From Azotimanducus sp963663145 (lineage in GTDB: Bacteria > Pseudomonadota > Gammaproteobacteria > Pseudomonadales > Azotimanducaceae), in contig OY760134.1 in assembly GCA_963663145.1 (NCBI GenBank), positions 1,116,001 through 1,180,000 of the forward strand: a DNA stretch of 64,000 nucleotides, given 5' to 3'. Below the pieces are notes generated by a model that did not search any database, had not been told where the DNA came from, and saw only the letters and a list, made by a program, of their open reading frames with translations. The translations under genes were made by a program, and so were the position numbers. Below are positions 1 through 9,433 of this stretch, in pieces. Each line of letters opens with the position of its first letter. Position 1 is the first letter of the stretch.

Positions 1-155
1 AAATCGCGAATCTCACCGATGCCACCAGAAGTAACAAGGTTTTCGTACTCTGGAACCCTTTCGATGAGCCAGCGTGTCGATGCCCGATCCGCGTTCATGA
101 GAGCCGGCTGTAGCGGCCAAATCGTTTCGTCGAGATCGAAGGTGATGAGCCGCAT
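1..155 (-). CDS. HAD-superfamily hydrolase, N-terminal part (cut by window edge)
   Basis: Only the first 51 codons are present; the gene runs off the left edge. The start ATG is at 153-155, and translation begins MRLITFDLDETIW, which is the HAD motif I (DxDxT) of haloacid-dehalogenase-type phosphatases. The first Asp is the expected nucleophile. It lies 10 bases downstream of the xerC stop on the same strand. The order dapF-xerC-HAD matches gammaproteobacteria, where this position holds the YigB type, an FMN phosphatase in E. coli. The substrate cannot be judged from this fragment. Family is secure, subfamily is inferred from position. Confidence 0.8.
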   Translation of the reverse strand, partial: MRLITFDLDETIWPLQPALMNADRASTRWLIERVPEYENLVTSGGIGEIRD

Positions 156-165
156 GTCGGCCACC

Positions 166-1068
166 TTAGCTTGAGCCTTGGGTACGTTTGGCGCGCGGAT
201 GTGACGAATCGTAAACCTTGGCCAGGTGCTGGAAATCTAGGTGCGTGTAAATCTGCGTTGTGGAGATGTTGGCGTGCCCAAGCATTTCCTGAACGCTGCG
301 CAAGTCTCCAGACGACTCAAGTACGTGGCTCGCGAAGCTGTGCCGGAGCATATGTGGGTGCAGTGCGCTGCTCCCCAAGCGCTCGACGCCGTAACGCTTG
401 AGTCGCTCCTGGATCGAACGTCTGCCAAGGCGGTTGCCGAATCGATTGACGAACAGGGGTGCGCCTGCGCGCGCATCGACCCGGTCTCGAAGCATGGCCC
501 TGATGGCCTTTTGCGCGTGACGACCGACCGGCACGAGGCGTGTTTTGTTGCCCTTTCCGACAACGCGCACCAAGTGATTGTCGAAATCCAAGTCTTCACA
601 ATCAAGGCCGGTCAGTTCGGACAAGCGCAGGCCACTGCTGTAGAGGAGTTCCATGATGGCGAGGTCCCTTCGTTTGATCGCGGAGCAGGGCTTGAAATCC
701 AAAAGCGCTTGGACTTGGTCCACGTCAAGGACATTGGGGAGCTTTCTCGCGGACTTTGGCGTTTGTAGTCCGCGCGCCGGATTGTGGCTAACGCGCTCGC
801 CGAGCCAATCATAGAAGGCGCGGACGGAGGAGAGTTTTCGAGATATGGTCTTTGCCTTCATGCCTTTGCGGTTCAAGAGGCCCACGAATCTCGTGATGTG
901 GTGGCTGCGGCATTCATCCCAGTCGTCGAATCCACCCTCGTCCTTGAACTGCGTCAGGTCTCGCCGGTACGCAAGAATGGTGTGGGGCGAGTAGCGCTTG
1001 ATGCGGACCAGTTCCTCAAGATACTGCTCAAGGCTCTGTCCAGCACTGTTCTCGTCGGATTCGCTCAC
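166..1068 (-). CDS. xerC: Tyrosine recombinase XerC
   Basis: Site-specific recombinase that acts with XerD at dif to resolve chromosome dimers. The N-terminal SAM-like core-binding domain covers about residues 10-95 and the catalytic domain follows. The tyrosine-recombinase set is visible: Arg in SSGLRLSELTGL, Lys in GKGNKTRLVPV, HxxR in HPHMLRHSF, His in LGHANIS, and the nucleophilic Tyr in QIYTHL near residue 274. I chose the GTG at 1066-1068 because it overlaps the dapF stop as GTGA and gives 300 residues, the usual XerC length. An in-frame ATG at 1140 would add 24 residues inside dapF. The DUF484 gene often found between dapF and xerC is absent. Confidence 0.93.
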   Translation of the reverse strand: MSESDENSAGQSLEQYLEELVRIKRYSPHTILAYRRDLTQFKDEGGFDDWDECRSHHITRFVGLLNRKGMKAKTISRKLSSVRAFYDWLGERVSHNPARGLQTPKSARKLPNVLDVDQVQALLDFKPCSAIKRRDLAIMELLYSSGLRLSELTGLDCEDLDFDNHLVRVVGKGNKTRLVPVGRHAQKAIRAMLRDRVDARAGAPLFVNRFGNRLGRRSIQERLKRYGVERLGSSALHPHMLRHSFASHVLESSGDLRSVQEMLGHANISTTQIYTHLDFQHLAKVYDSSHPRAKRTQGSS

Positions 1069-1925
1069 AGGTCTAGCTGTCCTCGAAAACTCACTTCGGT
1101 CGGACCCTTCAAGGTCATTGGATGGCCGGGACCTTGCCACGCAACTTGAAGCTTGCCGCCCGGCATTTCCAGCAAAACCCTCTCATCCACTTTCCCGAGC
1201 ATCGCAGCAGCCGCTGCCGCCGCACAAGCGCCTGAACCGCAGGCAAGGGTTTCTCCGGCGCCGCGCTCGTATACGCGCAATCTGAGGGTGTTACGGTCTG
1301 GAGTCTCGCAAAAGCCAACGTTGATGCCTTGCGGAAAGGCTTGGTGGCCCCCCAAGCTTGGGCCGAGGCGTTCCACGGGAGCGCTGCCCACCGCTTCGAC
1401 CATTATCACGGCGTGAGGATTTCCGAGGTTCAGCGGTGTGAATTTAACTTGGTCACCTTTGATCGGCAGCGCCCAAGTGTAATCATCGACCTTCAACAGG
1501 TCTTCGCTCGGTTGCATGGGAATCTCTTCCGTCTCGAATCTGGGTACGCCCATTTCCACTTCGAAGTCTTTCGCCGAGACCTGCTTGGTGACGAACGCCC
1601 CGCAAACGGCTCCTCCAGTCACCAGATCCCAAGTCAAATTCTGTGCTTGCGTCAGTTTGTTGTCGAGCACGAAGTGGGCGGCGCATCGTGCACCGTTGCC
1701 GCAGTGGGCGGCGGAAGAACCATCGCTGTTGTAAATCGCAAGCCCGAAGTCGGATGAAGGACGCAGCGGCGGCTCGATGATCAGCATCTGATCGAAGCCA
1801 ACGCCAAAGCGCCGGTCGGCGAGTCTGCTGACTTTGCTGGCAGACAGCTTGAGCGGCCGGGACAAGCCCTCGCACACCACGAAATCGTTGCCGCAGCCCT
1901 GCATCTTGGTGAACGCAAGCTTCAC
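1065..1925 (-). CDS. dapF: Diaminopimelate epimerase
   Basis: Converts LL- to meso-diaminopimelate, the precursor of lysine and of the peptidoglycan cross-link. The 286 residues span the two-lobed family. Both catalytic cysteines are visible: Cys75 in AHCGNGAR and Cys229 in LACGSGAC. The N-terminus MKLAFTKMQGCGNDF is the standard start. It follows lysA by 4 bases and overlaps xerC by 4, so lysA-dapF-xerC look co-transcribed. Its product is the substrate of the neighbouring LysA. Confidence 0.97.
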   Translation of the reverse strand: MKLAFTKMQGCGNDFVVCEGLSRPLKLSASKVSRLADRRFGVGFDQMLIIEPPLRPSSDFGLAIYNSDGSSAAHCGNGARCAAHFVLDNKLTQAQNLTWDLVTGGAVCGAFVTKQVSAKDFEVEMGVPRFETEEIPMQPSEDLLKVDDYTWALPIKGDQVKFTPLNLGNPHAVIMVEAVGSAPVERLGPSLGGHQAFPQGINVGFCETPDRNTLRLRVYERGAGETLACGSGACAAAAAAAMLGKVDERVLLEMPGGKLQVAWQGPGHPMTLKGPTEVSFRGQLDL

Positions 1926-1929
1926 AGCA

Positions 1930-3183
1930 TCACCTCAAGAAGGGGGTCTCAAGCGCGAGCTGATCATTCAAGCATTCGCGGCGGCGAATCAGTCGAGCAC
2001 CATCCGGTTCGACAAGCACTTCGGCAACCCGGTCGCGTGCGTTGTAATTTGAGCTCAAGACCGAGACATAGGCGCCGCAGGATTCGATGTAGAGGAGATC
2101 GTCCTTTTCAATCGGCATCTCCCGCTCGCTTGCGAGTGTGTCCGCCGTTTCGCAGACCGGCCCGACAATCTCCCAAGGGCCGGTCTCGGCGCCGTCAGGC
2201 GCGGCCTCAACACGCTCGACCCTGTGAAAAGCCTGATAGAGGCTGGGGCGGATGAGGTCGTTCATGGCCGCGTCCACAACCGCAAAATTGTGCGGCACAC
2301 CGGGCTTGGTGCGAATGACCCGCGTGAGCAGCAGGCCGGCATTGGCGATCAGATAGCGTCCCGGTTCGGTTACCAAGGTGAGTTCACGCCCCTTCAGACG
2401 CTTTTCGAGCCTCTCGGCGTAGCCTGAAAGGTCGAATTCGGTCTCATCCTGATAGCGCACGCCAAAACCGCCGCCCAAGTCAAGCATGGAAAGCGTGACG
2501 CCTTGGTCTTTGAGTTTGTCCAAAAGCTTCAAAAGCTTCGCACAGGCCTCCTCAAGCGGTGTCGATTCGACGATTTGCGAGCCTAGGTGACAGGCGATGC
2601 CAAATGCCTGCAAGTGGCGTGAAGCATCTGCGCGCGTCAGTAGGGAAACGGCTTCTTCGAACGACACGCCAAACTTGGTTGACTTTTCACCGGTCGCGAT
2701 ATAGGGATGTGTGCTCACGCGAATATCCGGATTGACCCTGACACTGACGGGTGCCTTGATGCCGGAGAGCGCGGCGCGCTGTTCGAGTGAATCAAATTCT
2801 TCGCCGCTCTCGACGTTGATCGAATAGACTCCTGTGCGAAGCGCAAAGTCCAGTTCTTCAGCCAGTTTTCCTACCCCGGAAAACACCACCTTGGAAGCAT
2901 CGCCACCGGCCCGCAGCACCCGCTCGAGTTCGTTTCCTGAAACCACGTCAAAACCGGTCCCTGATTTCGCCATCAGTGACAGTAGCGACAAGTTGTTGTT
3001 GGCTTTTACGGAATAGCAGAGGAGATGCTTGAGGCGGCTGAAGGCTTCACGAAAGGCTGCCAAGCGCGACTCGATCTCGGCGCGTGAATACACCAGCGTC
3101 GGCGTGCCGAAGCTCGTCGCTACTTGCGCGAGCCCGACGCCATCGACGAAGGCTTCGCCCTTAAGAACGCGGATTCCGTTCAT
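1930..3183 (-). CDS. lysA: Diaminopimelate decarboxylase
   Basis: PLP enzyme that decarboxylates meso-diaminopimelate to L-lysine. It is a fold type III (alanine-racemase-like) protein of 417 residues. The PLP lysine is Lys60 in CYSVKANNN, the phosphate loop is LDLGGGFG, and the C-terminal CESCGAYV-type segment (ESCGAYVSVLSSNYN) carries active-site residues. The start chosen is ATG at 3181-3183, giving MNGIRVLKGEAF. A longer in-frame version from 3267 would run through the lptM gene in another frame and is unlikely. The first 23 bases overlap the end of lptM, which suggests coupled translation. Confidence 0.95.
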   Translation of the reverse strand: MNGIRVLKGEAFVDGVGLAQVATSFGTPTLVYSRAEIESRLAAFREAFSRLKHLLCYSVKANNNLSLLSLMAKSGTGFDVVSGNELERVLRAGGDASKVVFSGVGKLAEELDFALRTGVYSINVESGEEFDSLEQRAALSGIKAPVSVRVNPDIRVSTHPYIATGEKSTKFGVSFEEAVSLLTRADASRHLQAFGIACHLGSQIVESTPLEEACAKLLKLLDKLKDQGVTLSMLDLGGGFGVRYQDETEFDLSGYAERLEKRLKGRELTLVTEPGRYLIANAGLLLTRVIRTKPGVPHNFAVVDAAMNDLIRPSLYQAFHRVERVEAAPDGAETGPWEIVGPVCETADTLASEREMPIEKDDLLYIESCGAYVSVLSSNYNARDRVAEVLVEPDGARLIRRRECLNDQLALETPFLR

Positions 3184-3316
3184 GCGGGGTCGAATCGGAT
3201 TCGGGCGTTGCGCCGCCCAGATGTGAGCCGCTTGCCGTCGGCGGTTCAAGCGGTCCCTTTTGACCACAGTTGGCGGCGACGAAGGCGAGCGAAATGATCA
3301 GCAGAAGACGAGTCAT
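3161..3316 (-). CDS. lptM: Small lipoprotein LptM (YifL family)
   Basis: A 51-residue protein starting MTRLLLIISLAFVAANC followed by GQKGPLEPP. This is the hallmark of the tiny lipoproteins encoded just before lysA in gammaproteobacteria. In E. coli LptM assists maturation of the LptD LPS translocon. The signal segment is residues 1-16 and the acylated Cys would be Cys17. The residue before the Cys is Asn, where a lipobox normally has Gly, Ala or Ser. The 3' end overlaps the lysA start by 23 bases. Identification rests on position, the CGQKGPL motif and size. Confidence 0.85.
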   Translation of the reverse strand: MTRLLLIISLAFVAANCGQKGPLEPPTASGSHLGGATPESDSTPHERNPRS

Positions 3317-3346
3317 GGGTAGGTCTCAGAAAAACTCTATGGAAAT

Positions 3347-4735
3347 TTATGATTGCCAAGCTTGGCGCGCCTTGTTGGCGGCCAGCTTCACTTGTTCGGG
3401 CGCCGTTCCACCCAAGTGGTTTCTGAGGCCGACCGAGCCCTCCGGTGTAAGGCGCTTCATGACATCGGCCTCTATAAGAGAACTTTTTTCTTTGAGTTCT
3501 TCAAGAGAGAATTCGGCGAGACCTCTATCCTTTGCGATGGCTTCGCGGACAATCTCCCCCACCACCCGATGCGCATCACGAAAGGCGAGGCCCTTCTCCA
3601 CAAGGTATTCGGCAAGGTCGGTTGCTTCCAACAAGCCTCGATTGGCGGCCTCACGCATGGCGCGGGTGTCGAATGCGAGGTGCTCGCAGATGCCCTTCAT
3701 GGCGCACAGCACACTCTCGACCGTGTCCAGAATATCGAACAGCGGTTCCTTGTCTTCCTGATTATCCCGGTTGTAAGCGAGGGGTTGCGATTTCATCAAT
3801 GTCAATAGCGACATGAGGTGTCCGTAGACCCTTCCTGTCTTGCCGCGAATGAGCTCCGGCACATCCGGGTTCTTCTTCTGCGGCATGATGCTGGAGCCGG
3901 TGGTGAAGCGATCGGCGAGTTCGACGAAACCGAACTGCTCCGAGGACCAGAGGATGAGTTCCTCGCACCAGCGCGACAGATGCATCATGAGTAGGGCCGC
4001 GAAGCTGGCGAACTCTATGACGAAATCCCGATCGCTCACGGCATCGAGGGAATTCTCGCAGATGCCTTCGAATCCTAAGAGTTTGGCGGTGAGTTCACGG
4101 TTGATCTGGATGCTGGTTCCGGCCAGCGCCGCACTGCCCAAGGGGAGCTGATTCACGCGCTTGCGAAGATCATCCAAGCGGCCACGATCACGTTCGAGCA
4201 TGGCGAGCCAGGCCAAGAGGTGGTGGCCGAGGGTGACGCATTGGGCAGGCTGCAAGTGCGTGAAGCCCGGCATGATGCTGCCGGCATGCGTTAGCGCTAA
4301 TTCGGAGAGTATTGCTCCAACTTGGTTCATCAGACTTCTGATCGCGTCGATCTCACTGCGTAGGTAGAGGCGCATGGAGGTGGCGACCTGATCGTTGCGC
4401 GAACGGCCGGTATGAAGCTTCTTGCCGGCTGCGCCGATCCGCCGCGTGAGTTCGGCCTCAATGTTCATGTGCACATCTTCAAGTGCATCGGACCATTCGA
4501 ACTCGCCGGCGTCGATGGCGGCGCGAATCGCCTTGAGGCCTGAGTGAATAGCATCGGTCTCATCGGCGGTGAGCACACCGGTCGACTGCAGCATCTCGGC
4601 ATGGGCGATCGACGCGCGTATATCCGCAGCGTAAAGGCGCCGATCAAAGGAGACCGAGGCCGTGAAGGCTTCGACGAACCCATCGGTCGGCTCGAAGAAG
4701 CGTCCGCCCCACAGCTTGTCCAGCGTTTCAGCCAT
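3347..4735 (-). CDS. argH: Argininosuccinate lyase
   Basis: Last step of arginine synthesis: argininosuccinate to arginine plus fumarate. The 462 residues match the family. The start MAETLDKLWGGRF and the superfamily signature GSSIMPQKKNPD (residues 280-291, with the catalytic Ser in the SS pair) are clear. The catalytic His160 lies in GFTHLQP. It lies 30 bases upstream of lptM on the same strand, so it may head the argH-lptM-lysA-dapF-xerC transcript. Confidence 0.97.
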   Translation of the reverse strand: MAETLDKLWGGRFFEPTDGFVEAFTASVSFDRRLYAADIRASIAHAEMLQSTGVLTADETDAIHSGLKAIRAAIDAGEFEWSDALEDVHMNIEAELTRRIGAAGKKLHTGRSRNDQVATSMRLYLRSEIDAIRSLMNQVGAILSELALTHAGSIMPGFTHLQPAQCVTLGHHLLAWLAMLERDRGRLDDLRKRVNQLPLGSAALAGTSIQINRELTAKLLGFEGICENSLDAVSDRDFVIEFASFAALLMMHLSRWCEELILWSSEQFGFVELADRFTTGSSIMPQKKNPDVPELIRGKTGRVYGHLMSLLTLMKSQPLAYNRDNQEDKEPLFDILDTVESVLCAMKGICEHLAFDTRAMREAANRGLLEATDLAEYLVEKGLAFRDAHRVVGEIVREAIAKDRGLAEFSLEELKEKSSLIEADVMKRLTPEGSVGLRNHLGGTAPEQVKLAANKARQAWQS

Positions 4736-4829
4736 AGGCCTCTTATCACGAGATTCTTAAAGGGTCACAGTATAGCGACCCTCGATATGTTGCCGAAAAA
4801 GCCGTGCCTCGAACCCGACCGATACGCTA

Positions 4830-4858
4830 TTGATCGAATGATTGACTCCATGTATAGT
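4830..4858 (+). promoter_or_regulatory. Candidate sigma-70 promoter for the TonB receptor
   Basis: TTGATC (4830-4835) and TATAGT (4853-4858) are separated by exactly 17 bases, 40 bases before the receptor start. This is a 4/6 and 5/6 match to the consensus boxes, judged by eye only. Confidence 0.55.
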
Positions 4859-4897
4859 CGCCGCTCACGTCGTTCTTGGTTCTTAAAAGGGGGACTC

Positions 4898-7800
4898 ATG
4901 AAATTTCGCTATCTCTTGGGTGTGGCCGCTTCGCTTTTGGTCGTACCCGCATTTGCCCTGCTCAGTACTTCGGTGAATGCCGAAGATGACGAACAAGCCG
5001 CTGCCTCCGACGCGACGAATATCGAAGAGGTGGTTGTCACGGGTTCGCGTATCCGTGACCGCAATGTATTTAGTTCGTCCCAAATTACCACAGTGAACAT
5101 GGAGGATATTTCTGATCGCGGCATCACACGGGTGGAAGACTATCTGAACGATCTGCCGCAAGTATCTCCGGGTCAGGCCATCACCGCATCCAATGGTTCA
5201 AGCGGGACTGCGACGGTCAACCTGCGCAATCTCGGATGCGCACGGACGCTTGTGCTGTTGAACGGACAGCGTATGGCTCCGGGCACCACTGGCGGAGGCA
5301 ACTGTGCGGACCTGAACGCCATCCCCTCGCTGTTGCTGGAGCGGGTGGAAGTGCTCACGGGCGGTGCCTCTTCGGTCTACGGTTCCGACGCCGTGGCCGG
5401 GGTTGTGAACTTCATCCTGAATGATGAGTACGAAGGGTTCAAGGCGAGCTACACGCATAGTCTGTATCAGCACACCAATGACAACGACGAGTTCCGTGAG
5501 CTTGTGCAGTCTTACGACTACGGGCTTGCGCCCGATGATGTTACGACCGGGGAGACAGGCAAGGTCGCGGTCGCTTTCGGTGGGTCTGTGTTTGCTGGAC
5601 GGGGGCATGTGACAGGCTTCGTTGAGCGGACCGATACAGACCCGATTCTCCAAGGCGAGTATGACATTTCCGCGTGTGCGCTCACCGGTGGTAAGAGCGG
5701 ATGTGGCGGCTCTTCCACCATTCCGCCGGGGCGTTGGGCAGATTTCGGAGCCTACAAATCGGCTGGATTCGTGAACAAGGATTCGTCAATCACACGATTG
5801 GATCTCAAAGTGCAGGGCGATGAGTTCGTGCCGCGTGCCGGTCAGACATTCAATTACAACCCGACCAATTTCTTCCAGCGCCCTGATGAGCGTTTGAACG
5901 CAGGGTTTTTTGGGAAGTTCGAGGTGAACGAGTATGTTGAGGCCTACGCGAGCGTTCGGTCGATGGCCTCCGAATCCAACGCGCAGATCGCCTATTCGGG
6001 AACTTTTGGGAACATCACAGAGCTGCCCTGCTACAACCCTCTCCTCTCCCAACAGCAGTACAACACCATCTGTGGCGATTGGATAGGAATGGGCGGCGAT
6101 CACGCGCCGGATTTTGCGACTGGTGCCGAGGCACTGGCGTATATCTCCTCTTTGGACATTGCCGTTGGAGATAAAGATATCCTCGGTTACAAGGCGCCCT
6201 TGTATTCGCTCAAGCGAAACGTTGAAGGTGGACCACGACAAGCCATCACGAAGTTCGACAATGTGGTGCAGATTTATGGCCTGCGCGGTGAGTTCTTGGA
6301 CTCTTGGAGCTACGATGTGTCGTATCAACTCTCTGATGTCGAATATTCCGAGGAATATCGCAACGACCTGTCCGTCACCGCCATGAACCGAGCCATTGAT
6401 GTGATCAGCGTGGGGGGGGTGCCAACCTGTGTGGCTGCGCTCAGTGGCGTTGATTCCGCTTGTATGCCCTACAACCTCTTTCAAGGCGGTATGCCCGGTG
6501 ATGCCGGCATTCAAGGGGTGGTCGATGGCGGTGAAGAACTTCAGCGATACATCGCCAATTCAACCTTCGTTAATGGCACGGGAGAACAGCGGATTTTTCA
6601 AGCTGTGGTCTCAGGCGAGACTGGAATCAGCATTCCTGGTGCGCCAAGCTCCATCTCGATTGCGGTGGGGTACGAATCCAAGGATTTGAAGACGGATTTT
6701 CGCCCAGACCGGCCGAGCCGCACGGGAGACCGTTCCGGTTCCGGCGGAGCGACCCTGCCGCTTTCGGGCGGTTACGAGGTGGACGAGTACTTTGTGGAGG
6801 TCGGTATCCCTGTACTTGACTCCCTCAGCCTCGATGCAGGGTATCGTTACGCAGACTATTCTACCGGTGCTCAAACCGATACCTATAAATTTGGTGCCTA
6901 CTGGCAGGCGACGCAAGACATCGCGCTGAGGGCTTCCGTACAGTCTGCGGTGCGCCATGCGAATCTTTTCGAGCTGTTCCGAGCGACCGGCTTCAATTTG
7001 GTGGATCTGCCAGACGACCCCTGTGGGCTGTCGATGTCGAAGACACAGAGCCAGTGCGCTAACACCGGCCTGCCCGCCGACCTATACGGTACCGATCTGA
7101 AGTCGCCGGCAGACCAATACAACATATTGCAGGGAGGCAACCCGCAGGTTGAGCCGGAAGAAGCCGAGTCGGTGACGCTTGGTGTCGTCTTGACCCCGTC
7201 GTTCATTTCTGGCTTGGTGCTGACAGTCGATTACTTCACCATTGACGTTGAATTGGGCATTGGCAATATTCCGGCGGCCACCGCACTCAACAAGTGTCTG
7301 GACACTGGAATCTCAACCTTTTGTGACCTGATCAACCGCAACCCGGTGAACGGTTCTCTGTGGTTGACTGGGGGGTACATTTCCGCTCAGACCACAAATT
7401 TGAGCGAGGAGTCAGTGGAAGGCTTTGACATCATTTTCGATTACGGCATGGACACGCGTTTTGGTCCGCTTACACTCGAAGGCGTCACCACCTTTCTCAT
7501 GACCTCCGATCTGATCGAACTGCCCGGCGAATCCGCTCTGGAATGCGCTGGAGCTTGGGGTTCCGCATGCGGCAAGAACCCACAACCTGAATTGAGCGGA
7601 AACTATAAGGCGACTCTGTTGACCGAGTGGGATCTGCGACTCGCACTTGGCATGCGTTATCTGGGTGAGACCGAAGATTTGGGTCAAAACGACATCGACT
7701 TCGATGCCGAAATCTATTGGGACTTGACTGCCGAATGGGTGGCGTTCGACCACTACACGGCGACACTGGGTATCAGCAACCTGCTTGATACCGACCCTCA

Positions 7801-7906
7801 AGTGAGCTCGGATGCCGGCACTGCGCCGGGCAACGGCAATACCTTCCCAGCCTACTTTGACGCGCTTGGTCGCTACATCTTCTTGAACGTTGGTGTAGAG
7901 TTCTAG
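4898..7906 (+). CDS. TonB-dependent outer-membrane receptor
   Basis: A 1002-residue outer-membrane active transporter of unknown substrate. A signal peptide covers residues 1-28 (MKFRYLLGVAASLL...VNA). A TonB-box-like stretch IEEVVVTGSRIR follows. The plug domain is at about 45-170 with the typical LNDLPQVSPG, NLRNLGCARTLVLLNGQR and GGASSVYGSDAVAGVVNFIL. The rest is a large beta-barrel ending in an aromatic residue (FLNVGVEF). The start ATG at 4898 has an AGGGGGA ribosome site; the open frame extends further upstream but without signal peptide logic. It is monocistronic, with its own promoter and terminator. The length of about 1000 residues and the VVVTGSRI form resemble receptors for carbohydrate or peptide compounds in Alteromonas/Xanthomonas/Caulobacter-type bacteria, but substrate cannot be assigned. 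Confidence 0.92.
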   Translation: MKFRYLLGVAASLLVVPAFALLSTSVNAEDDEQAAASDATNIEEVVVTGSRIRDRNVFSSSQITTVNMEDISDRGITRVEDYLNDLPQVSPGQAITASNGSSGTATVNLRNLGCARTLVLLNGQRMAPGTTGGGNCADLNAIPSLLLERVEVLTGGASSVYGSDAVAGVVNFILNDEYEGFKASYTHSLYQHTNDNDEFRELVQSYDYGLAPDDVTTGETGKVAVAFGGSVFAGRGHVTGFVERTDTDPILQGEYDISACALTGGKSGCGGSSTIPPGRWADFGAYKSAGFVNKDSSITRLDLKVQGDEFVPRAGQTFNYNPTNFFQRPDERLNAGFFGKFEVNEYVEAYASVRSMASESNAQIAYSGTFGNITELPCYNPLLSQQQYNTICGDWIGMGGDHAPDFATGAEALAYISSLDIAVGDKDILGYKAPLYSLKRNVEGGPRQAITKFDNVVQIYGLRGEFLDSWSYDVSYQLSDVEYSEEYRNDLSVTAMNRAIDVISVGGVPTCVAALSGVDSACMPYNLFQGGMPGDAGIQGVVDGGEELQRYIANSTFVNGTGEQRIFQAVVSGETGISIPGAPSSISIAVGYESKDLKTDFRPDRPSRTGDRSGSGGATLPLSGGYEVDEYFVEVGIPVLDSLSLDAGYRYADYSTGAQTDTYKFGAYWQATQDIALRASVQSAVRHANLFELFRATGFNLVDLPDDPCGLSMSKTQSQCANTGLPADLYGTDLKSPADQYNILQGGNPQVEPEEAESVTLGVVLTPSFISGLVLTVDYFTIDVELGIGNIPAATALNKCLDTGISTFCDLINRNPVNGSLWLTGGYISAQTTNLSEESVEGFDIIFDYGMDTRFGPLTLEGVTTFLMTSDLIELPGESALECAGAWGSACGKNPQPELSGNYKATLLTEWDLRLALGMRYLGETEDLGQNDIDFDAEIYWDLTAEWVAFDHYTATLGISNLLDTDPQVSSDAGTAPGNGNTFPAYFDALGRYIFLNVGVEF

Positions 7907-7996
7907 CGGCTCTCTCCGAGGGTGCTCTGAACTGATTGGAGAACCTTCGGTTCGATCTGAGAGCGAATGGATTTGTCATCCACTCGCTCCAATTGA

Positions 7997-8030
7997 GAAG
8001 GGCGGCTTTTGACCGCCCTTCTTGGTTTTT
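7997..8030 (+). terminator. Rho-independent terminator after the TonB receptor
   Basis: A perfect 9-bp stem GAAGGGCGG / CCGCCCTTC with a 7-base loop, followed by TTGGTTTTT. It sits 90 bases after the receptor stop. Confidence 0.9.
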
Positions 8031-8107
8031 AGCGATTGGCGACCTGCTAAAGTATGAGGTTTGTATCTTGCTCGAGGATTAGGCGCGATTTCGAGGGAAG
8101 GTAGGTT

Positions 8108-9391
8108 GTGACGGAGACGAGCCAGGACAGCTTGAATAGTTCGCTGAAGCTTGATCGATTGCGAATTGATCGATCAACGCCTGATCATTCGAGTCGCCTG
8201 AGGCGACCACTCTTGTGGCTGATGTTGATCGCCCTACTTGGCGGCGGCGTATTTGTGTACTTCTTCGTTGACTTCGTAGATTCGGAAGAAGCCATGGGAG
8301 TGCGTGTCGAATCCGTGCGCCTGACAAGCTCCGCCGCTACCGGGCCGAGCGTACTCGATGCCTCGGGCTACGTCGTTGCGCGACGCATCGCGACGGTGAG
8401 TTCTGAGGTGACAGGAAAAGTCGTGGAAGTACTCATTGAGGAAGGAATGCGAGTAAAGCAGGGCGACCTGCTCGCGCGCCTTGAGGACGACATACCTCGC
8501 GCGCAGTTCGAGCTTTCGAATTCACGTCTCGGGGCAGGGCGTGCCGCGATTCGCGAAATCGATGTGAATATCGAGCAAGCGAGGCTTGACCTTGAGCGCA
8601 TTGGCGCATTGGTGGAGCGGGGATTGGTGAGCACATCCGAGTTTGATCAGGCTCGTTTGAGTTTGGATGCCCTGCAGGCGAGGCGCGAGCGGACGCTTAA
8701 AGACATCGTGGTAGCCGAGCGCGAACTTGAGATTCAACAGCGTTATCTGGCAGACATGGCCATTCGCGCACCCTTTGACGGGGTTGTTGTGGCGAAGACC
8801 GCACAGCCTGGGGAGATGATCTCTCCGGTATCCGCCGGTGGCGGCTTTACGCGCACAGGAATCTGCACCATTGTCGATATGGCTTCGCTGGAAGTCGAAG
8901 TGGATGTGAACGAGGCCTACATCAATCGGGTGCAACCGGGGCAGCCAGTCGAAGTTATCCTCAATGCTTGGCCGGATGACCGCTACACCGCCGAAACCAT
9001 CGCCATCGTACCAACCGCAGACCGTAGCAAGGCCACGGTACGGGTTCGCATCGGCTTCCTCGACCGGGACGAGCGTGTGCTCCCCGATATGGGGGTTCGC
9101 GTTGCCTTTCTGGAAGAGTCGTTCGAAGCCATGGAAGCCGCGACTGAAGCGCTGCCGACAGTGTCGGCAAGCGCCCTCGTCCGGGATGGCAATTCGAGCT
9201 TTGTGCTGCGCTATAGGGACGGCTTGGTGGAGCGCGTTGCCGTGCAAGTCGGCCAGACCCGCGCCTCAAGAACGGACGTGCTCTCGGGCCTATCGGCCGG
9301 AGACCGTGTTGTGCTGGCCCCGTCCGATGCGCTCAAGGATGCAGCAAGAGACGGTGCGGCGGTCGAGGTGACGCTGGCGGGCGGCTCATGA
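8108..9391 (+). CDS. Periplasmic membrane-fusion (HlyD/MacA-type) subunit of an ABC exporter
   Basis: A 427-residue adaptor anchored by one N-terminal helix (about residues 36-57, LLWLMLIALLGGGVFVYFF). The biotinyl-lipoyl half motifs flank a coiled-coil hairpin at about 120-210 (E/R-rich, LDLERIGALVERGL). The second lipoyl half is IRAPFDGVVVAK, followed by beta-barrel domains. Start is GTG at 8108 after GAAGGTAGG. It is the first gene of a four-gene run with an ATPase and two FtsX permeases. No outer-membrane factor is adjacent. Substrate unknown. Confidence 0.88.
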   Translation: MTETSQDSLNSSLKLDRLRIDRSTPDHSSRLRRPLLWLMLIALLGGGVFVYFFVDFVDSEEAMGVRVESVRLTSSAATGPSVLDASGYVVARRIATVSSEVTGKVVEVLIEEGMRVKQGDLLARLEDDIPRAQFELSNSRLGAGRAAIREIDVNIEQARLDLERIGALVERGLVSTSEFDQARLSLDALQARRERTLKDIVVAERELEIQQRYLADMAIRAPFDGVVVAKTAQPGEMISPVSAGGGFTRTGICTIVDMASLEVEVDVNEAYINRVQPGQPVEVILNAWPDDRYTAETIAIVPTADRSKATVRVRIGFLDRDERVLPDMGVRVAFLEESFEAMEAATEALPTVSASALVRDGNSSFVLRYRDGLVERVAVQVGQTRASRTDVLSGLSAGDRVVLAPSDALKDAARDGAAVEVTLAGGS

Positions 9392-9433
9392 CGGATGTGA
9401 ATCACATTGAAAAATCAAGGAACAGCATCTCTT

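Noticed and set aside
4544..4897. N-terminal extension of the TonB receptor frame
   Set aside because: The extension overlaps argH and its promoter region; the ATG at 4898 has a strong ribosome site and a proper signal peptide.
6412..6421. G-run in the TonB receptor as a phase-variation site
   Set aside because: The run is in frame (Val-Gly-Gly-Val) and the protein is intact on both sides; nothing suggests switching.
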